Positions 21,113 to 33,619 of a stretch of 64,000 nucleotides of DNA are shown in pieces (the stretch's first letter is position 1; each line of letters begins with the position of its first letter). The notes under the pieces are model-generated. The model did no database searches. It worked only from the letters and a program-made list of their open reading frames with translations, and was not told where the DNA came from. Both the position numbers and the translations under genes were made by a program. Source of the DNA: Delphinapterus leucas (Eukaryota; Chordata; Mammalia; Artiodactyla; Monodontidae); contig NW_022098067.1 of NCBI RefSeq assembly GCF_002288925.2, positions 3,253,886 to 3,317,885 on the forward strand. The letters run 5' to 3'.

Positions 21113-22010
21113 AGTAGCATTGTTGTTTCCATTTCTAAATTCATAGTGACAATTCTTCCCACAGGTATCCAATTAGTCACTCAACCTGAATCTCTCACTT
21201 CAGAAAAATGGTCTACGAGCTAGTAATTTATAACAAGTTATTTTAGGAAATTTTTTATTCTAAATAGATAATCTGAAAAACATTATTTTTAAGAATTGTC
21301 AATGTCACTGATCATCAGAATATTTTTATGAAAAAAAGGTTCCTGGTAATCCTCAACCAATTCAAATAAAAATTTATGATCAGTACTGAGGTGCTGATTA
21401 GGACCTCAGTTTTTGAAGGAATATTTCAAGGCTTAGTTTGCAGGGCAAAGAAATCTCTTTGTAATACAAAATTGATGCTAGCATATTAATTTAAAATACA
21501 TCCAGTTGGAACAAACTAGGGAACAAATTAATTCTAACCAAAAAATAATCCATTTTGTCACTAATGGTAAAAACAATTGACAGAAAGACTGTACAGACTG
21601 CTGCTCTCCTATAAACAGTTAAATTACCATGGCTGAGACAACTGAATAATAAGGAAATAGTAGCTGTAATTAGCATTTGACATATATGTATTATGGAAAA
21701 CCCTGAGAATAATATGTTTTATAAGGTGACTTTTGGTTTACTCTTATTTGAAATTATCAAGCACTATTTGTGTATCTAATAGCTTCATTATGTCACATTA
21801 ATTTATTAGAAAGGGTCAAAATACATATACTAAATTAACAGCATGAAACAGGACTTTTGAAAATATAATAATATCAGATGATAAACATACTTATCAAACT
21901 AAGAAACATACAAGTAGAATTCTGATTTATGCATGAACATTTGTACAGATAGAGATTCCACAATGGCACTCATTAACCAATTCTGAAGTCATTTTGAAGT
22001 TCAACCATCA
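21113..22010. other. Unrecognised AT-rich intergenic sequence
   Basis: About 900 bp with nothing recognised. Confidence 0.4.
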
Positions 22011-22027
22011 GAAATCTCCTGGATTTT

Positions 22028-24229
22028 CTACAGCTAACATCACACTCAACAGTGAAAAGCTAAAACATTTCCTCTAAGATCAGGAACAAGACAAGGATGG
22101 CCACTCTCACCACTTCTATTAAAAATAGTTTTGGAAGTCCTAGCAATGGCAATCAGAAGAAAAAGAAATAAAAGGAATCCAGATTGGAAAAGAAGAAGTA
22201 AAACTGTCACTCTTTACAGATGACATGATACTCTACATAGAAAATTCCTAAAGATGCTATGAGAAAACTACTAGAGCTCATCAATGAACTCAGTAAAGTT
22301 GCAGGATACAAAATTACTACATAGAAATCTGTTGTATTTCTATACATTAACACCAAAAGATCAGAAAGAGAAATTAAAGAAACAATACCAGTTACCATCA
22401 CAACAAAAAAGAAAAAATACCTAGGAATAAACCTGCCTAAGGAGAAAAAAGACCTGTACTCTGAAAACTATAAGATGCTGATGAAAGAAATCAAAGATGA
22501 CACAAATAGATGGAAAAAATATACCATGTCCTTGGATTAGCAGAATCAATATGGTCAAAATGATTATACTACCCAAGGCAATCTACAGATTCAGTGCAAT
22601 CCCTATAAAACTACCAATGACATTTTCCACAGAACTAGAACAAAACATCTTAAAATTTTTATGGATACACAAAAGACCCTGAATAGCCAAAGCAATCTTG
22701 AGAAAGAAATTGGAGCTCAAGGAATCAGGCTCCTTGACTTCAGACTACACTACAAAGCTACAGTAATCAAAACAGTATAGTACTGGCACAAAAATAGAAA
22801 TATAGATCAATGGAAGAGGATAGAAAGCCCAGAAATAAACCCATGAACCTATGGTCAATTGATCTATGACAAAGAGGCAATGGAAGAAAGGCAGTGTCTT
22901 CAATAAATGGTACTGGGAAAAGTGGGCAGCTACATGTAAAAAAAAATGAAATTAGAACATTCTTTAACACCACACACAAAAATAAACTCAAAATGAACTA
23001 AAGACCTAAATGTAAGACTGGATATAAAACTCTTAGAGGAAGACATAGGGAGGACACTCTTTAACATAAATTGCAGCAATATCTTTTCCAAGCTGTCTCC
23101 TAGAGTAATGGGAATAAAAACAACAATAAACAAATCAGATGTAATTAAACTAAAAAGCTTTTGCACAGCAAAGGAAACCATAAACAAAATGAAAAGACAA
23201 CCCACAGAATGGGAGAAAATATTTGCAAATGATGCAACAAGTAACTCTTGCAGCTCAATATAAAAAAAAAAAAATGAAAAAATACACAGAAGACCTAAAT
23301 AGACATTTCTCCAAAGACATACAGATGGCCAAGAGGCACATGATAAGATGTTCAACTTCACTAATTATTAGAGAAATTCAAATCAAATCTACAATAGGTA
23401 TCACCTCACACCAGTCAGAATGACCATCATCAAAAAATCTACAAACAATAAATGCTGGAGAGGGTGTGGAGAAAAGGGAACCCTCCTAACACTGTTGTGG
23501 GAATGTAAATTGGTACAGCCACTATGGAGAACAGTATGGGGGTTCCTTAAAAAACTAAAAGTAGAGCCACCATATTATCCAGCAATCCCACTCCTGGGCA
23601 TGTATCAAGAGAAAAACATTGGTTGAAAGGGTACATGCACCCCAATGTTCACTGCAGCACTGTTTACAATAGCCAAGACATGGAAGCAACCTAAATGTCC
23701 ATCGATAGATGAATGAATAAAGATGTAGTACATATATACAATGGAATATTACTTAGCCCTTAAAAGGAATGAAATAATGCCATTTACAGCAACATGGATG
23801 GACCTGGGGATTATCATACTAAGTGAAGTAACTCTGACAGAGAAAGACAAATATCATATATAGCTTATATGCAGAATCTTTTAAAAAATGATATAAATAA
23901 ACTTATTTACAAAACAAAAACAGACTCCCAGGCTTAGAGAATGACCTTATGGTTACTGGTGGAGCAGTGGGAAGGGTTGGGGGAAGGGATAGATTGGGAG
24001 TGTGGGATTGACATGTACTCACTGCTATATTTAAAATAGATAATCAACAAGGACCTACTGTACAGCACAGGGAACTTTGCTCAATATTTTGTAAAAACCT
24101 AAATGGGAAAACATTTGAAAAAGAATAGATAAATGTATAAGTATAACTAAATCATTTTGCTGTACGCCTGAAACTAACACAACATTGTTAATCAACTATG
24201 CTCCAATATAAAATAAAAATTTAAAAAAA
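22028..24229 (+). mobile_element. 5'-truncated L1, sense
   Basis: Begins in the RT domain of ORF2 ('ctaacatcacactcaacagt') and runs through the 3' UTR to 'ctccaatataaaataaaaa'. The RT active-site box at 22213-22224 encodes F-T-D-D instead of F-A-D-D. Remnant frames at 22497-22682 ('[16 protein letters not shown]') and 23420-23626 ('[12 protein letters not shown]') are ORF2 pieces separated by frameshifts. A candidate degraded duplication is gaaatctcctggatttt (22011-22027) versus ggaatatctggatctt (24231-24246). Confidence 0.9.
23420..23626 (+). pseudogene. L1 ORF2 Cys-rich region fragment
   Basis: Reads '[30 protein letters not shown]'-like sequence, the C-terminal Cys-rich segment. The central His-Cys pair is lost (Thr-Leu), while the outer Cys residues remain. 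Part of the sense L1. Confidence 0.85.
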
Positions 24230-24394
24230 GGAATATCTGGATCTTAACCTAAGTACCTTTCTTTTTCTTGCCCCTTCAGAATGGAAAAAACTAAATTTAT
24301 AACACAAAATAGTCATTTTTGCCAGAAAATGAACTTAAAATCTCAACCTTTAGGCTTCTATTTATAAGATAAAAGTGACCATTTCCATTTAATT

Positions 24395-24900
24395 CATTCA
24401 TTCAACACATATATATTTAGGTCTGAGATGAGTCAGGCACTGTCCTAAGTGCTGGAAATAAAGTGCTGGAGATAAAGGGGTAAAATCCTTAATGGAACTT
24501 ATGTTCTAGTGAGAAAGAAAGGCAGTACAGAAAAAAAAGAAAAAGCTAACTAACGAATTCAATTTAAAAACCTTCAGATAAATGTAAATTCTATGAAGAA
24601 AAATATTGCAGGTAAAGTTAGGGGTCTGGAAGGTGAGGGACTGAATTTAGTTAGGTGGTCAGAGAAGGCCTCTGAGTAGGTATAAAAATGATATGAAGGA
24701 ACACACTGCACACAGGTCTAGGCAGCCAACTTTCCAGATGGAGGGACTATTAAATGCAAATTCTCTAAAGTGGAAAATGCTTAGATACTAGAAGATAAAC
24801 AGAAGGCCAATATGGGCTGGAGAATGAATGAGGGGGAGGACACACTAGGAAAGGAGGTCAGAGAAGTGGACAAAGGCCAGAGCATGTTGACTGACCCCAT
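24395..24900 (-). mobile_element. L2 LINE 3' end, antisense
   Basis: 'ttcattcattcaacacatat', 'gtcaggcactgtcctaagtg', 'ggaacttatgttctagtga', 'ggtggtcagagaaggcctc' and 'gaccccatcctgac'-adjacent sequence follow the antisense L2 order over about 500 bp. Confidence 0.72.
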
Positions 24901-25554
24901 CCTGACATATTTGACCTAATCATAATATATAATTAACAACAAGGATAAGGGAACTTTATAATAAATAGTTATCAAAATTTAACATTCAAAAGATAAGAAA
25001 GACTTCCTATATCTTAAAGGACAAAATAATAATTCATTGTGATTTAATAACATAATCTTAGTTGTTTCACTAACTAACTTTATACTAGTGGACAGCAGTT
25101 CAGTTAACTTATATAATAGACCTTAGTTTCTCTATCTTTTTAATAAGAGGATTGGATTACATTATTGTACTTTTTTTTCAACTCTGAAAATTGATTTAGA
25201 GAATTTTCCTCCTATGGAATGAAACAGCAATCCAAATCCAGCAAAAAGAAATAAACAAGGAATAAGTGGAACCATAGTGTTCTTTAAATTTTTAAATTAT
25301 CTTTCAGATGAGGAAGTTCTGAAATGCTCTGAAAATCCCTAGAAATTTGCAACTACTTTTAGGTTTCAGGAAATAATATGATCATAAAGAAAAAGTAAAG
25401 CACAGAAGTCTAATATATTCTGATTTAGGGCTTTAAGGGTCAATTTGTACCTAATTTTTCAAATTCTCTAATCAAGTGAATTTTTTATGACATTTCCAAA
25501 TATTTCACACATTATATTGCACACTGGCCCTCTTCTGATTTATTATGTTTTGAA
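24901..25554. other. Unrecognised AT-rich intergenic sequence
   Basis: Nothing recognised. Confidence 0.4.
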
Positions 25555-26240
25555 ATGTCATTCATATACTATAAAATTCACCATTTTGAAGTATAAAATT
25601 CACCATTTTGAAGTATAAAATTCATTGGTTTTTAGGATATTTACAAGGTTGTGTGACCATCATCACTTTTTAATTCCAGAATATTTTCATCAACCCCCAA
25701 AGAAATCTTGTGCCCCTTAGTAGTTACTCTCTTCTCCCTTTACCCCCTCCATGGGCAAACATTAACTTGCTTTCAGTTTCTATGGATTTCTCTATTATAG
25801 ACATTTAATATAAATGAAATTATACAACATGTAGCATTTCTTTGGCTTGGCTTCTTTCATTCAGCATGAGGTTTTCAAGTTTCATCTACATTGTAGCATG
25901 TATCAGTATTCCATTCATTTTTAGCTGAATAATATTCCATTGTATGAATATGACACATTTTATTTACCCATTGAGCAGTTGATGGACATTTACATTTCTT
26001 CTATTTTTTGGCTATTATAAATAATGCTGCTATGAACTTATATGCAAGTTTTTGTGTAAACATATGGTTTTTAGGAGTAGATTTCTGGATCATATAACTC
26101 TATGCTTAACTTTTTGAGGAACTGCCAAACGATTTTCCAAGGCAGCTGCACCATTTTACATTCTCACTAGCTATGTATAAAGGTTCCAGTGTCTCCACAT
26201 CCTTGCCACTCCAGCATATTTTTGGACTAATCAATGGATG
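25555..26240 (-). mobile_element. Old L1M 3' region, antisense
   Basis: Antisense ancient L1: 'gtgtgaccatcatcactttt', 'tctctattatagacatttaa', 'aatattccattgtatgaat', 'gttgatggacatttacattt', 'gccaaacgattttccaaggc', 'cattctcactagctatgta'. Much more diverged than the cetacean L1s. It includes a tandem 22-bp duplication at its 3' end. Confidence 0.8.
25570..25624 (+). repeat. 22-bp tandem repeat, about 2.5 units
   Basis: Units at 25570-25591 and 25592-25613 are identical (tataaaattcaccattttga + ag); a third unit starts at 25614 and diverges after 'tataaaattca'. It is inside the L1M fragment. Normal L1M has one copy, so it is a local duplication. Confidence 0.95.
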
Positions 26241-27559
26241 TGTTTTGGAAGAGAGAGGAGATAGGAATTTTTTTCAGATCATATACAGAGTAATTCAAAT
26301 TTAAATAAATGAACTGTTTTGCAAACAAACACTCTTTACTATAGCTGTTTTATAAAGTTAGTCTCCTTTAAGATAATTGCAAAGCCAGGCATGTGTATGC
26401 TATTATTGATTCTTATGATAGTGTATTTTTATCTATAATATATTCAGAATAACACTTTATTCCTCTTTTTATAATTCAGAGACATTTTATGTGTTTGATA
26501 TTCTATCCAAAGGAAAGGAAAATTTACAGATGATGCCTATCACATCTCAGAGTGGATTGACAGGGCATAACTGCATGGTCAAAAAAAGGTGAAACAGAAT
26601 AAGATTGGGGCCTAGGACTAGATTCTAGGTCAGCTGCCAATGGACATTATTGTGTCCTTGGAGCATTCTAATCCCAAATTATTTCTCAGGTATATGATCA
26701 GCATCAATAGTGAAACTATACCAAGATGCTCCCTCAGGGAAAAGTGATCCTTGAAAAGGCAATCAGGAGATATTCAGAGCTCCAGAAAGACAGTTTTGAG
26801 GACATGTGAAAAATAGGTAACTAGTTCCTTGCTCCAGGATGAGAAATTGCTGGCAGTGTTTTAGTTCCAGGGGTGTGGACCTAGCAGAAGTGTGACTGTC
26901 TTAGGAGAGGTCTGAAATACTAAGCAGGTTACAAAAATAATCATGTGAAAAAGGGAGCCAAAATCAAAACCAGATAGGAAGAATTATGTGTTAACATAGG
27001 CACCTGATCGTAGATGCAGGAACCTCATTATTGGAATAAGAGAATAAAGATGAAAAATGTGACCTGAGAGAAGTCATTGGTCAGCAATGGCTGTGCTCCA
27101 GGTTAGAGGGAAGCAGATAAAATTTCTAAAACCCAGTGATGAGCCCTGGGGCCTGATGTCCCTAGTTGGCCTGAGAGGGGGTTGACTCAGGAAAACCAGT
27201 TCATTGGTGGTTAACAGGGGTTCTGTATGCCTGGGAAAGTGATTTAAATCTGAATCTGAAGTTGCTTACGTATTTCCCTTCTCTAGTTTGTTTTATTCTG
27301 AAAATTGGGGAATTATTCTGAAAATTAGTGAAACTCTGGTTGGGAGAATAGGGTTTTACCTTTGAGAGGAGACAAGCATAGGTAGGAGAAAATAAGACAA
27401 GGGCTGCTAATATCTACAAGTTATTACATTTAAGAAGGAAAACAAGATTAAAGGCATCATCAAGGTAGGCGCATTTTAACAAAATGGGACTCATCCTTCA
27501 TTTTTTTCCATTTTTTCACCTCCTCACACCCCAAATACACACACACACAAATCCAGTCA
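26241..27559. other. Unrecognised sequence, GC-moderate block at 26480-27250
   Basis: About 1.3 kb with no repeat that I can name and no frame above 60 codons. The middle part is less AT-rich than its surroundings (for example 'gagccctggggcctgatgtc' near 27142), which suggests either an old LTR/retroviral remnant or unique DNA. Left unassigned. Confidence 0.4.
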
Positions 27560-28250
27560 CGTCTTATAGGTTCACTTTTGTTAATGTGCCTTATACTGGC
27601 CCCCTTCTCTCTATCCTCCCTCTTTAGTACCTCATGATTTTTTTTTTAATTTGCAGAACTTCCACAGATTACTAGTCTTTTTCTCTTGAGACCACTTTTC
27701 CAATGCTTTTAACTCTCCCTCTTCATCAATTTCTACAACACTGTCTGAAAGATACTATAAAACCTCAAATTACTCACATTATTCCCACGACAAAAATCTT
27801 TCAGAAGCTCTACATCACTTTTAGGGTAAAGTCCAAAACTTGTAGGCATTATGTCTAGATTTGACCCCTACTTACCGTTCCAGCCTCATCACATGTGAGA
27901 GCCCTTTTTTAATTCCATGTTTTGCTTACATAAAACTAATTTAAAAGTTACCTAAAATCACAAGTTTTTGCTAGATTTTAGGTATTTGCATTTAATGTTT
28001 TTCTTTCTTGGAAAGATTTTGCCTCCTGACTCATTTTGACCATTAACTCCTATTAGCTTTCTACTATTCTATAGAATATATCATGGCATATTACAATTTC
28101 CTTTTGTTCTCTTGGTTCAACTGCATTAATATCACTGTCACTTCTATGGTGTAAGCTCCATAGAAGAATAGACTGTGTCTTAGTTCTGTTTATTTATTAA
28201 AGGCTTGGCCCATAGTAATGTGCTCCATACCTCTTTGATTAGGAGTGAAC
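27560..28250 (+). mobile_element. Probable L2 LINE 3' part
   Basis: 'cagaagctctacatcacttt', 'agggtaaagtccaaaacttg', 'agcctcatcacatgtgagag', 'gtaagctccatagaagaata' and 'cttggcccatagtaatgtgc' follow the L2 3' order, with decay. The right end near 28250 merges into unique sequence. Confidence 0.55.
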
Positions 28251-28299
28251 ATGCATGGCCAAATGTATTGGTAATGAAGACAGATTTAGAGCTTTCTTT

Positions 28300-28560
28300 T
28301 ATTAATAAAGGTCTTAGAACCTGTAGTATAGAACATTACATCATCATTTACTACCTTGGTATAAACAATAACGTGTCATTATTAGCTTTTCTGTGTCTTA
28401 GTTGCCTCATATATAAAACAGGATTAATACATATAGCTACTGTAGGACATTAATATAGGATTTTAATAAAGTGAGATAAAACATGAAAAGGGTTGGGAAA
28501 GTGTCTGGCACACAGCAAGCATGTAACAAATGTGTGTGATAGTGATGATAATGATGGTAG
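28300..28560 (+). repeat. MIR SINE remnant
   Basis: 'tgtgtcttagttgcctcata', 'ataaaacaggattaatacat', 'gtgtctggcacacagcaagc' mark a MIRb-type 3' half. It is followed by a degenerate GAT/TGATGA-rich tract to about 28600. Confidence 0.72.
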
Positions 28561-29679
28561 TTGTGATTGTTATGATAATGATAGTGATGTTTTCCATTAG
28601 TCCTGTATTTGTGTCTTTTTGGAAACTGTGGAAAGGGGAAATGAAACCATTATGTATTAAGTACTGTTACTTTCATAAAATTTTTTGACTTAATCTACTC
28701 AGGCCATTTTTATTAGTAAGGAAGCTGACTTAACGAAGGGAAAACATTTATCTAGTGCACACGTTAACTGTCAGGCATTCTATTTAGGACTCTAATATGG
28801 GTTATATTGGATCATATCATTACTCTGATAAAACTGTTTTGAACAACTGAGGATGACATATTTCCATATCTATAATCATAATTATTAAAATCTTGCCTCT
28901 GCTGAAACTCTTACAAGGACATGATCCAAACTGAAGTATATATTAAACAAAAATGGGTAGTTCCTTTCCTTTTAGTTCTTGGAATTCTATGAAGTATATC
29001 TTAAATCAAAAAATTAATAGTTTCTTTCTTTTAGTTCTTACAATTCTCTGGTGTAATGAAAAGCACTTGAGATTTGGAAAAAGAAGTGTTCTTGCTCTGC
29101 TTTGCTTCTTAGGCAACACCTAAGTGTGAAGATTCTTTTAAAAGGATATAAACAAATTGAAGCAGTCAGAAGGGAAAGATCAGGATCATGAAGTGACTCT
29201 GAAAGCAGGTAATACTGAAAAAAGTGGGAGGAACCAAGGAAAAAGTAGACTCAAGGAACAAAAAACAATGGCTTTCTTTGAATATTTGATATTCTGTCAT
29301 GTAAATAAACATTTTCATACGACTATAATAGGCAGAATTGTAACCATTGGTTATAAGGCACAGAGAAATGTATTTGGCCTCAATATAAGAAAAATTTTTC
29401 TAATAAAAGGAGTTGTAAAAGGAAGGGCAAGCTTACAAGAACCAAGTTCCCAGTACCTGGAGGTGATTTCAAAGGGAATTCAAAATGATCTAATTAGATG
29501 ACATTCAAGATGCCATCCAACTCTGAAAATCTATAATCTTGGCTAGTTCATGGAGAATATATGATGTTCCTAGCATTATCAACCTCATTTACCTTTCTTA
29601 TAATCTTATTCCATGTAGAGTTAATTATTATTTTGTGCATCTACTGTTATGATGTGATACTGTAGAAGGATTATGAACT
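28561..29679. other. Unrecognised sequence containing a 58-bp tandem duplication
   Basis: Apart from the tandem repeat at 28932-29048, nothing is recognised. A 114-codon plus-strand frame at 29157-29501 has no recognisable domain. Confidence 0.4.
28932..29048 (+). repeat. Imperfect tandem duplication, 58-59 bp unit
   Basis: 28932-28989 and 28990-29048 align end to end: both start tgaagtatat, both contain 'ttttagttctt' near the end, and both finish aattct. There are several substitutions and a one-base length difference, so the duplication is old. Confidence 0.85.
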
Positions 29680-29870
29680 TGAAATTAAACAGAATTGATT
29701 TCCAATCCTGAGTGTGCCATTTACTTTTTGAGGACATTGTGCAGTTTCTCTAGGCCTCAGTACTTTTATTTCTAAAATAGGAATACTATTCATTTCATAG
29801 CAAGGTTTAATAAAGTGAAATATGTGAAGTACCTACCACATGGTAGTGGTCAACAAATAAAGCCATCAGT
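29680..29870 (+). repeat. MIR SINE remnant
   Basis: 'gagtgtgccatttacttttt', 'ctctaggcctcagtactttt', 'ctaaaataggaatactattc', 'cacatggtagtggtcaacaa' follow MIRb order. Confidence 0.75.
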
Positions 29871-30331
29871 AACATCTGATTTTGACATGAAAGACTATTG
29901 AGAGAAAATAATTTATTTTCCAGTAAAGTTTTTGTTAAAATCTAACATATATACAAGCAAACACTCAAAGTACAATATAAATAATTGGTTAGATGAATTT
30001 TCTTAAAGTAAACTGTCTTTTAAAAAAACAAATTTTAACATGCATGTGGGAGGATGGTATTCAATTTAAAGGAGATAATAATCACATATTATTGGGTATG
30101 TGATGTAAAAAGAACTGAGGATTGGGGCACGATATTTTTGCCATTTTATTATTTTATATATATAATTAACAAATTATGAGTGCATATATTTATGAATATT
30201 GCCAAGGTAAATACCTTGTAACTAGTATCCAAATAGAAAATTACCCCAGAAGTTCCTTCATCTTTCCTCTCAGTCTTTAAGGATAGATTTTTTTTCAGTA
30301 TATGGCATGTAGCAGATGTTTTTCATATATT

Positions 30332-30337
<6 letters not shown>
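29871..30337. other. AT-rich sequence with a possible old L1M piece
   Basis: 30150-30300 ('ataattaacaaattatgag', 'aaattaccccagaagttcct') loosely resembles antisense L1M 3' UTR. The rest is unrecognised. Confidence 0.35.

Positions 30338-30338
<1 letters not shown>

Positions 30339-30380
<42 letters not shown>
30339..30380. repeat. (TA)n microsatellite
   Basis: About 20 pure ta units. Confidence 0.97.
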
Positions 30381-30381
<1 letters not shown>

Positions 30382-30387
30382 TTAGAA

Positions 30388-30592
30388 TAGTGCTTCTAAA
30401 GCTAGGCATGAATCTGAATTACCTGGAGGGTTTGTCAGAAACTGAAATCTGAAGCCCCACCTTCAGAGTCTCCAAATCAGTAGGTCTGGGGTGGGGACTA
30501 GGAATTTGCAGTTATAACAAGTGGTACTGAGTCTCAACTATTCTCAATTGGTACTGATGCTTTTGGCCCAGGAATCACATTTTGAAGCTCAT
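30388..30592 (+). mobile_element. MER5A-type hAT-Charlie DNA transposon
   Basis: Motif order fits MER5A: 'tagtgcttctaaagctaggc', 'gaattacctggagggtttgt', 'aaatcagtaggtctggggtg', 'aggaatttgcagttataaca', and the closing 'cacattttgaagctcattg'. It is a non-autonomous element moved by hAT transposase, long inactive in mammals. It sits within the L1M-like region. Confidence 0.82.
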
Positions 30593-30594
30593 TG

Positions 30595-31095
30595 ATCTAT
30601 AGTACTCTATTCAATGAATATACCATACTTATTTATCCATTATACTGCCGATATAAATTTGGATATTATGAATAATGCATATTTGGTCAAATTTGTACAT
30701 TTGCTTGGGTGGGTAGATAGATTAATAGATAAATAAAAATTATAGGGTCATGGTTTATGCATATATTTATTCATATATTATATTGTCTGAAAGCTTAAAA
30801 GCAGTACCACTAACTTGTAATCCCACCAGTAAAAGGGAGACCTGGTTGCTTTATACATGTAACAGCTTTTACATTAAAAAATTTATCTACACTATATATG
30901 TAATGGTAGCTCATGATTTTAACTTGTATTTCTCTGATAACTAATAGTATTGAATATATTGGCACATGCTTCATTTAAATATCCTCTTTTGAAGTACGCT
31001 TTTAAGACCTGTTCAATTTTATACTGGTTTATCTGTATTTTTCTTATTAATTGATAGGACTTGTTTGTCTATTTATTGGATATAAGGACTGTCTA
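30595..31095 (-). mobile_element. Old L1M ORF2 3' region, antisense
   Basis: 'attatgaataatgcatattt', 'tgtaatcccaccagtaaaag', 'cttgtatttctctgataact', 'ctcttttgaagtacgctttt' match antisense L1M ORF2/3' sequence. Decayed. Confidence 0.65.
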
Positions 31096-32879
31096 TATGG
31101 GGTATCTAGGAAGATGAAGACAACAGATGGTCTCACAGAGATATCCATGGTCCAGAGCAAAGGAAAAAAGCACCAGAATTAAGTTCTAGCCCTCAATGGT
31201 GAAGGAGAAATGTATGAAAGATCTCTCATACCTGAAGGATATTTATGGAAATGAGGGGCATCACTGAGGCAACCTGTAAATATCCCAGCCCAGATGGGAG
31301 GACAGGCATCTCCACAGATACCTTTGAGTATAAATGACTTGAATACAGAATGGTCCCTCCTCCAACACCTCATCTCTATATAAGACCACCAAAATTTAGG
31401 CAAAAGCAGAGGAAAGGGGAGATGGAAACTGAATAACATCAAGTTTCTCCTATCCAACAGAATAAGCTCTCAAAAGTGGAATGAATTTAAATCAGAAAAA
31501 TACACTTAAATTTCCTGCTCACTTGAATTTGTGAATAAAATTGTAGAGAAAACTGGATGATATTCTCATTCTTCAAAGAAGATTTCATTTTCATAATTTT
31601 TATTTTTAATTTAAATTTTAATATTTATTGGAGTTTATATTATTTCATTGCTTCTTTCTCAAATTGCAATCCATGTATTGGCTTAAATCAAATTTCAGGC
31701 TGAGAAAGTTACAGTGCTAAAAGACAAAATGCTGCTAATTTTTTGTCTTTGTCACCAAGAGTCTTGTGACTGCATGCAAGTAGCAAAGGAGGAGAAACAG
31801 GATTTCCCCATATTGAAGCAAAAGATTCCGTTTTCATTTGACCAATAAATGTAGCATACCTATTCAAGGAATGCTAGGAAAAGGGAAATAGTGACCTACA
31901 CAAGTCCTTCTTTAACCAGGGTTCTCAGGCCTATGTATGCCTGACACAAAAACCATATTCTGTGTCCATAAGACTGATTTTAGATTATGTGGAGAATAAA
32001 GTATAGCAGTGAATATCAGAAAAACAACTTATAAAATGATTAAATCCTTCCCCTAGAACCAGTGACACTTAGAAGTATTTTTGATTGAATACTTTTAGAT
32101 CTTTTCCAAACCAATGCTATACTAAAATGCAAGCCATGTTCTATGACTATCCTTAGCTGGCTCCCATGATTTTTCATTTCTTACAGAGTTGTAATATTCT
32201 TCAGATTCTTGCAGTGATTAGTGAATGAAAGTATTAGAAAACAGTAAAATCAGTTAATTACCTAATGTTCTAAAATGGAATACATATTTAAATTGCAGCT
32301 CTATTTTTATAATAAAAGTATAAAAGCATGTAATTTTATAAAAGCATGCTATAAACCTTACAGAGATGTCATCGTACTTTTTATATAACTTCATGAAAGA
32401 ATTTAAAATCAAGACTTATTCAACAATATTTTATTTGGGAAAAAAACAGTGATACTTATATATTTTGAAGCTAAAATGATCTTTTAGCTTCTTCAAAAAA
32501 TAATCTAGAACTGAAATATTTTTTAAATATCCGAAACTAAAATTTCTGACTCGTAGTACTGTGACACCTTAGATACAGGTAAACTTAAGATATAACAAGT
32601 TTCTTCCATCTTCTGAAACCTAGAATGTTTTTTTCTGAAATATCATATACGTTGTTGGAAAATTACAAAATGCTTTAATACTCTAAATGTAAAAATGTAT
32701 AGAGAACCATATCATAAATATTTGTGTACTCACAAGCTGCTTTGTCACATTTACTTCAGATATTTCATTTTTAAAAGATAAAAGAATGCAGGTGGGGTTA
32801 AAGTTCTCCTTGTAACATTATCTATTTCATTTCTCCTCTCCCTGCCTCTGCTATGGCTACCATTAGCCTGAAATACGTG
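31096..32879. other. Unrecognised sequence
   Basis: About 1.8 kb. 31130-31450 is less AT-rich, with 'ctctatataagaccacc' near 31374, so an LTR remnant is possible but not supported. The remainder is AT-rich and unassigned. Confidence 0.35.
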
Positions 32880-33395
32880 TTGTGGCAGATTGTATTTTAC
32901 AAAAATGGCCACAGTAATATCCAGCATCTCACATATGCTTCTCAATGTGCTGTGAAAATCTTGCAATAAGAGATGGAGCTTATTGCTTCTTCCCCTTGAA
33001 TCAGAGCAACTGCTGAGACTGCTTTGACCAATGGCAGATGTGATGCTAAGTCGGTTCTGAGCAGTCTTCAACAGGCTTGCACTTTCTGTCTCCTGACTCA
33101 TAAAAGCCATCCACCATGTAAGAAGTATGATACAATTGAGATTGCCACGTTGTGGGAAGTTAAGTTCCATGGAGAGGCCCTGGAATGTGAAGAAAAACAA
33201 CAAGAAGTACCCAGGCACAGAACTTTCTAGTGACTCCAACCCAGCTGCTGTACTTTGGCAGCCCTAAGAAAAGTCCAAGCATAAACCATCCAAATGAGCC
33301 CAATCAGCTCACAGAACATGACAAAATTAGTAAATTGTTTCAAGCCATCAAGTTTTAAAGTGATTTGTTACATAGCACTAAAAAAACTGAAAGAG
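32880..33395 (+). mobile_element. Probable old LTR remnant (ERVL-MaLR-like)
   Basis: 'attttacaaaaatggccaca' near the 5' end, then 'ccaatggcagatgtgatgc', 'gactcataaaagccatccac', and a 3' end 'gtgatttgttacatagcact' resembling the 'taatttgttacgcagcaata' end of old MaLR-type LTRs. The subfamily is uncertain. A 162-codon antisense frame across it is fortuitous. Confidence 0.45.
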
Positions 33396-33615
33396 GTGTG
33401 TGTAATCTTGCACAATGATTTCATATATCTATATGTATCCCAAAATATAGCATTTTCACTTTTGTTTTGAAATATACATAAATGTCATCACATTTTATAT
33501 ATTATTCTGAAATCTACTCTTCACCGAATATAAATATGCTTATCAATTTTTATCATTTTTTATTTTATTATGAAATGTTATGCCTGCTAAAGAATATATA
33601 TACTTAAATGCAAAG
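33396..33615. other. Unrecognised AT-rich sequence
   Basis: Nothing recognised. Confidence 0.4.
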
Positions 33616-33619
33616 CAAT

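Noticed and set aside
26480..27250. Considered calling an endogenous retroviral internal region
   Set aside because: No gag, pol or env motif is visible and no paired LTRs are present. Left unassigned.
29157..29501. 114-codon plus-strand open frame
   Set aside because: No recognisable domain, no neighbouring exon signals, and A-rich low-complexity composition. Length is within chance for 64 kb read in six frames.
32751..33239. 162-codon minus-strand open frame, the longest outside L1
   Set aside because: It crosses a probable old LTR on the opposite strand and unique flank, with no family motif. Treated as fortuitous.
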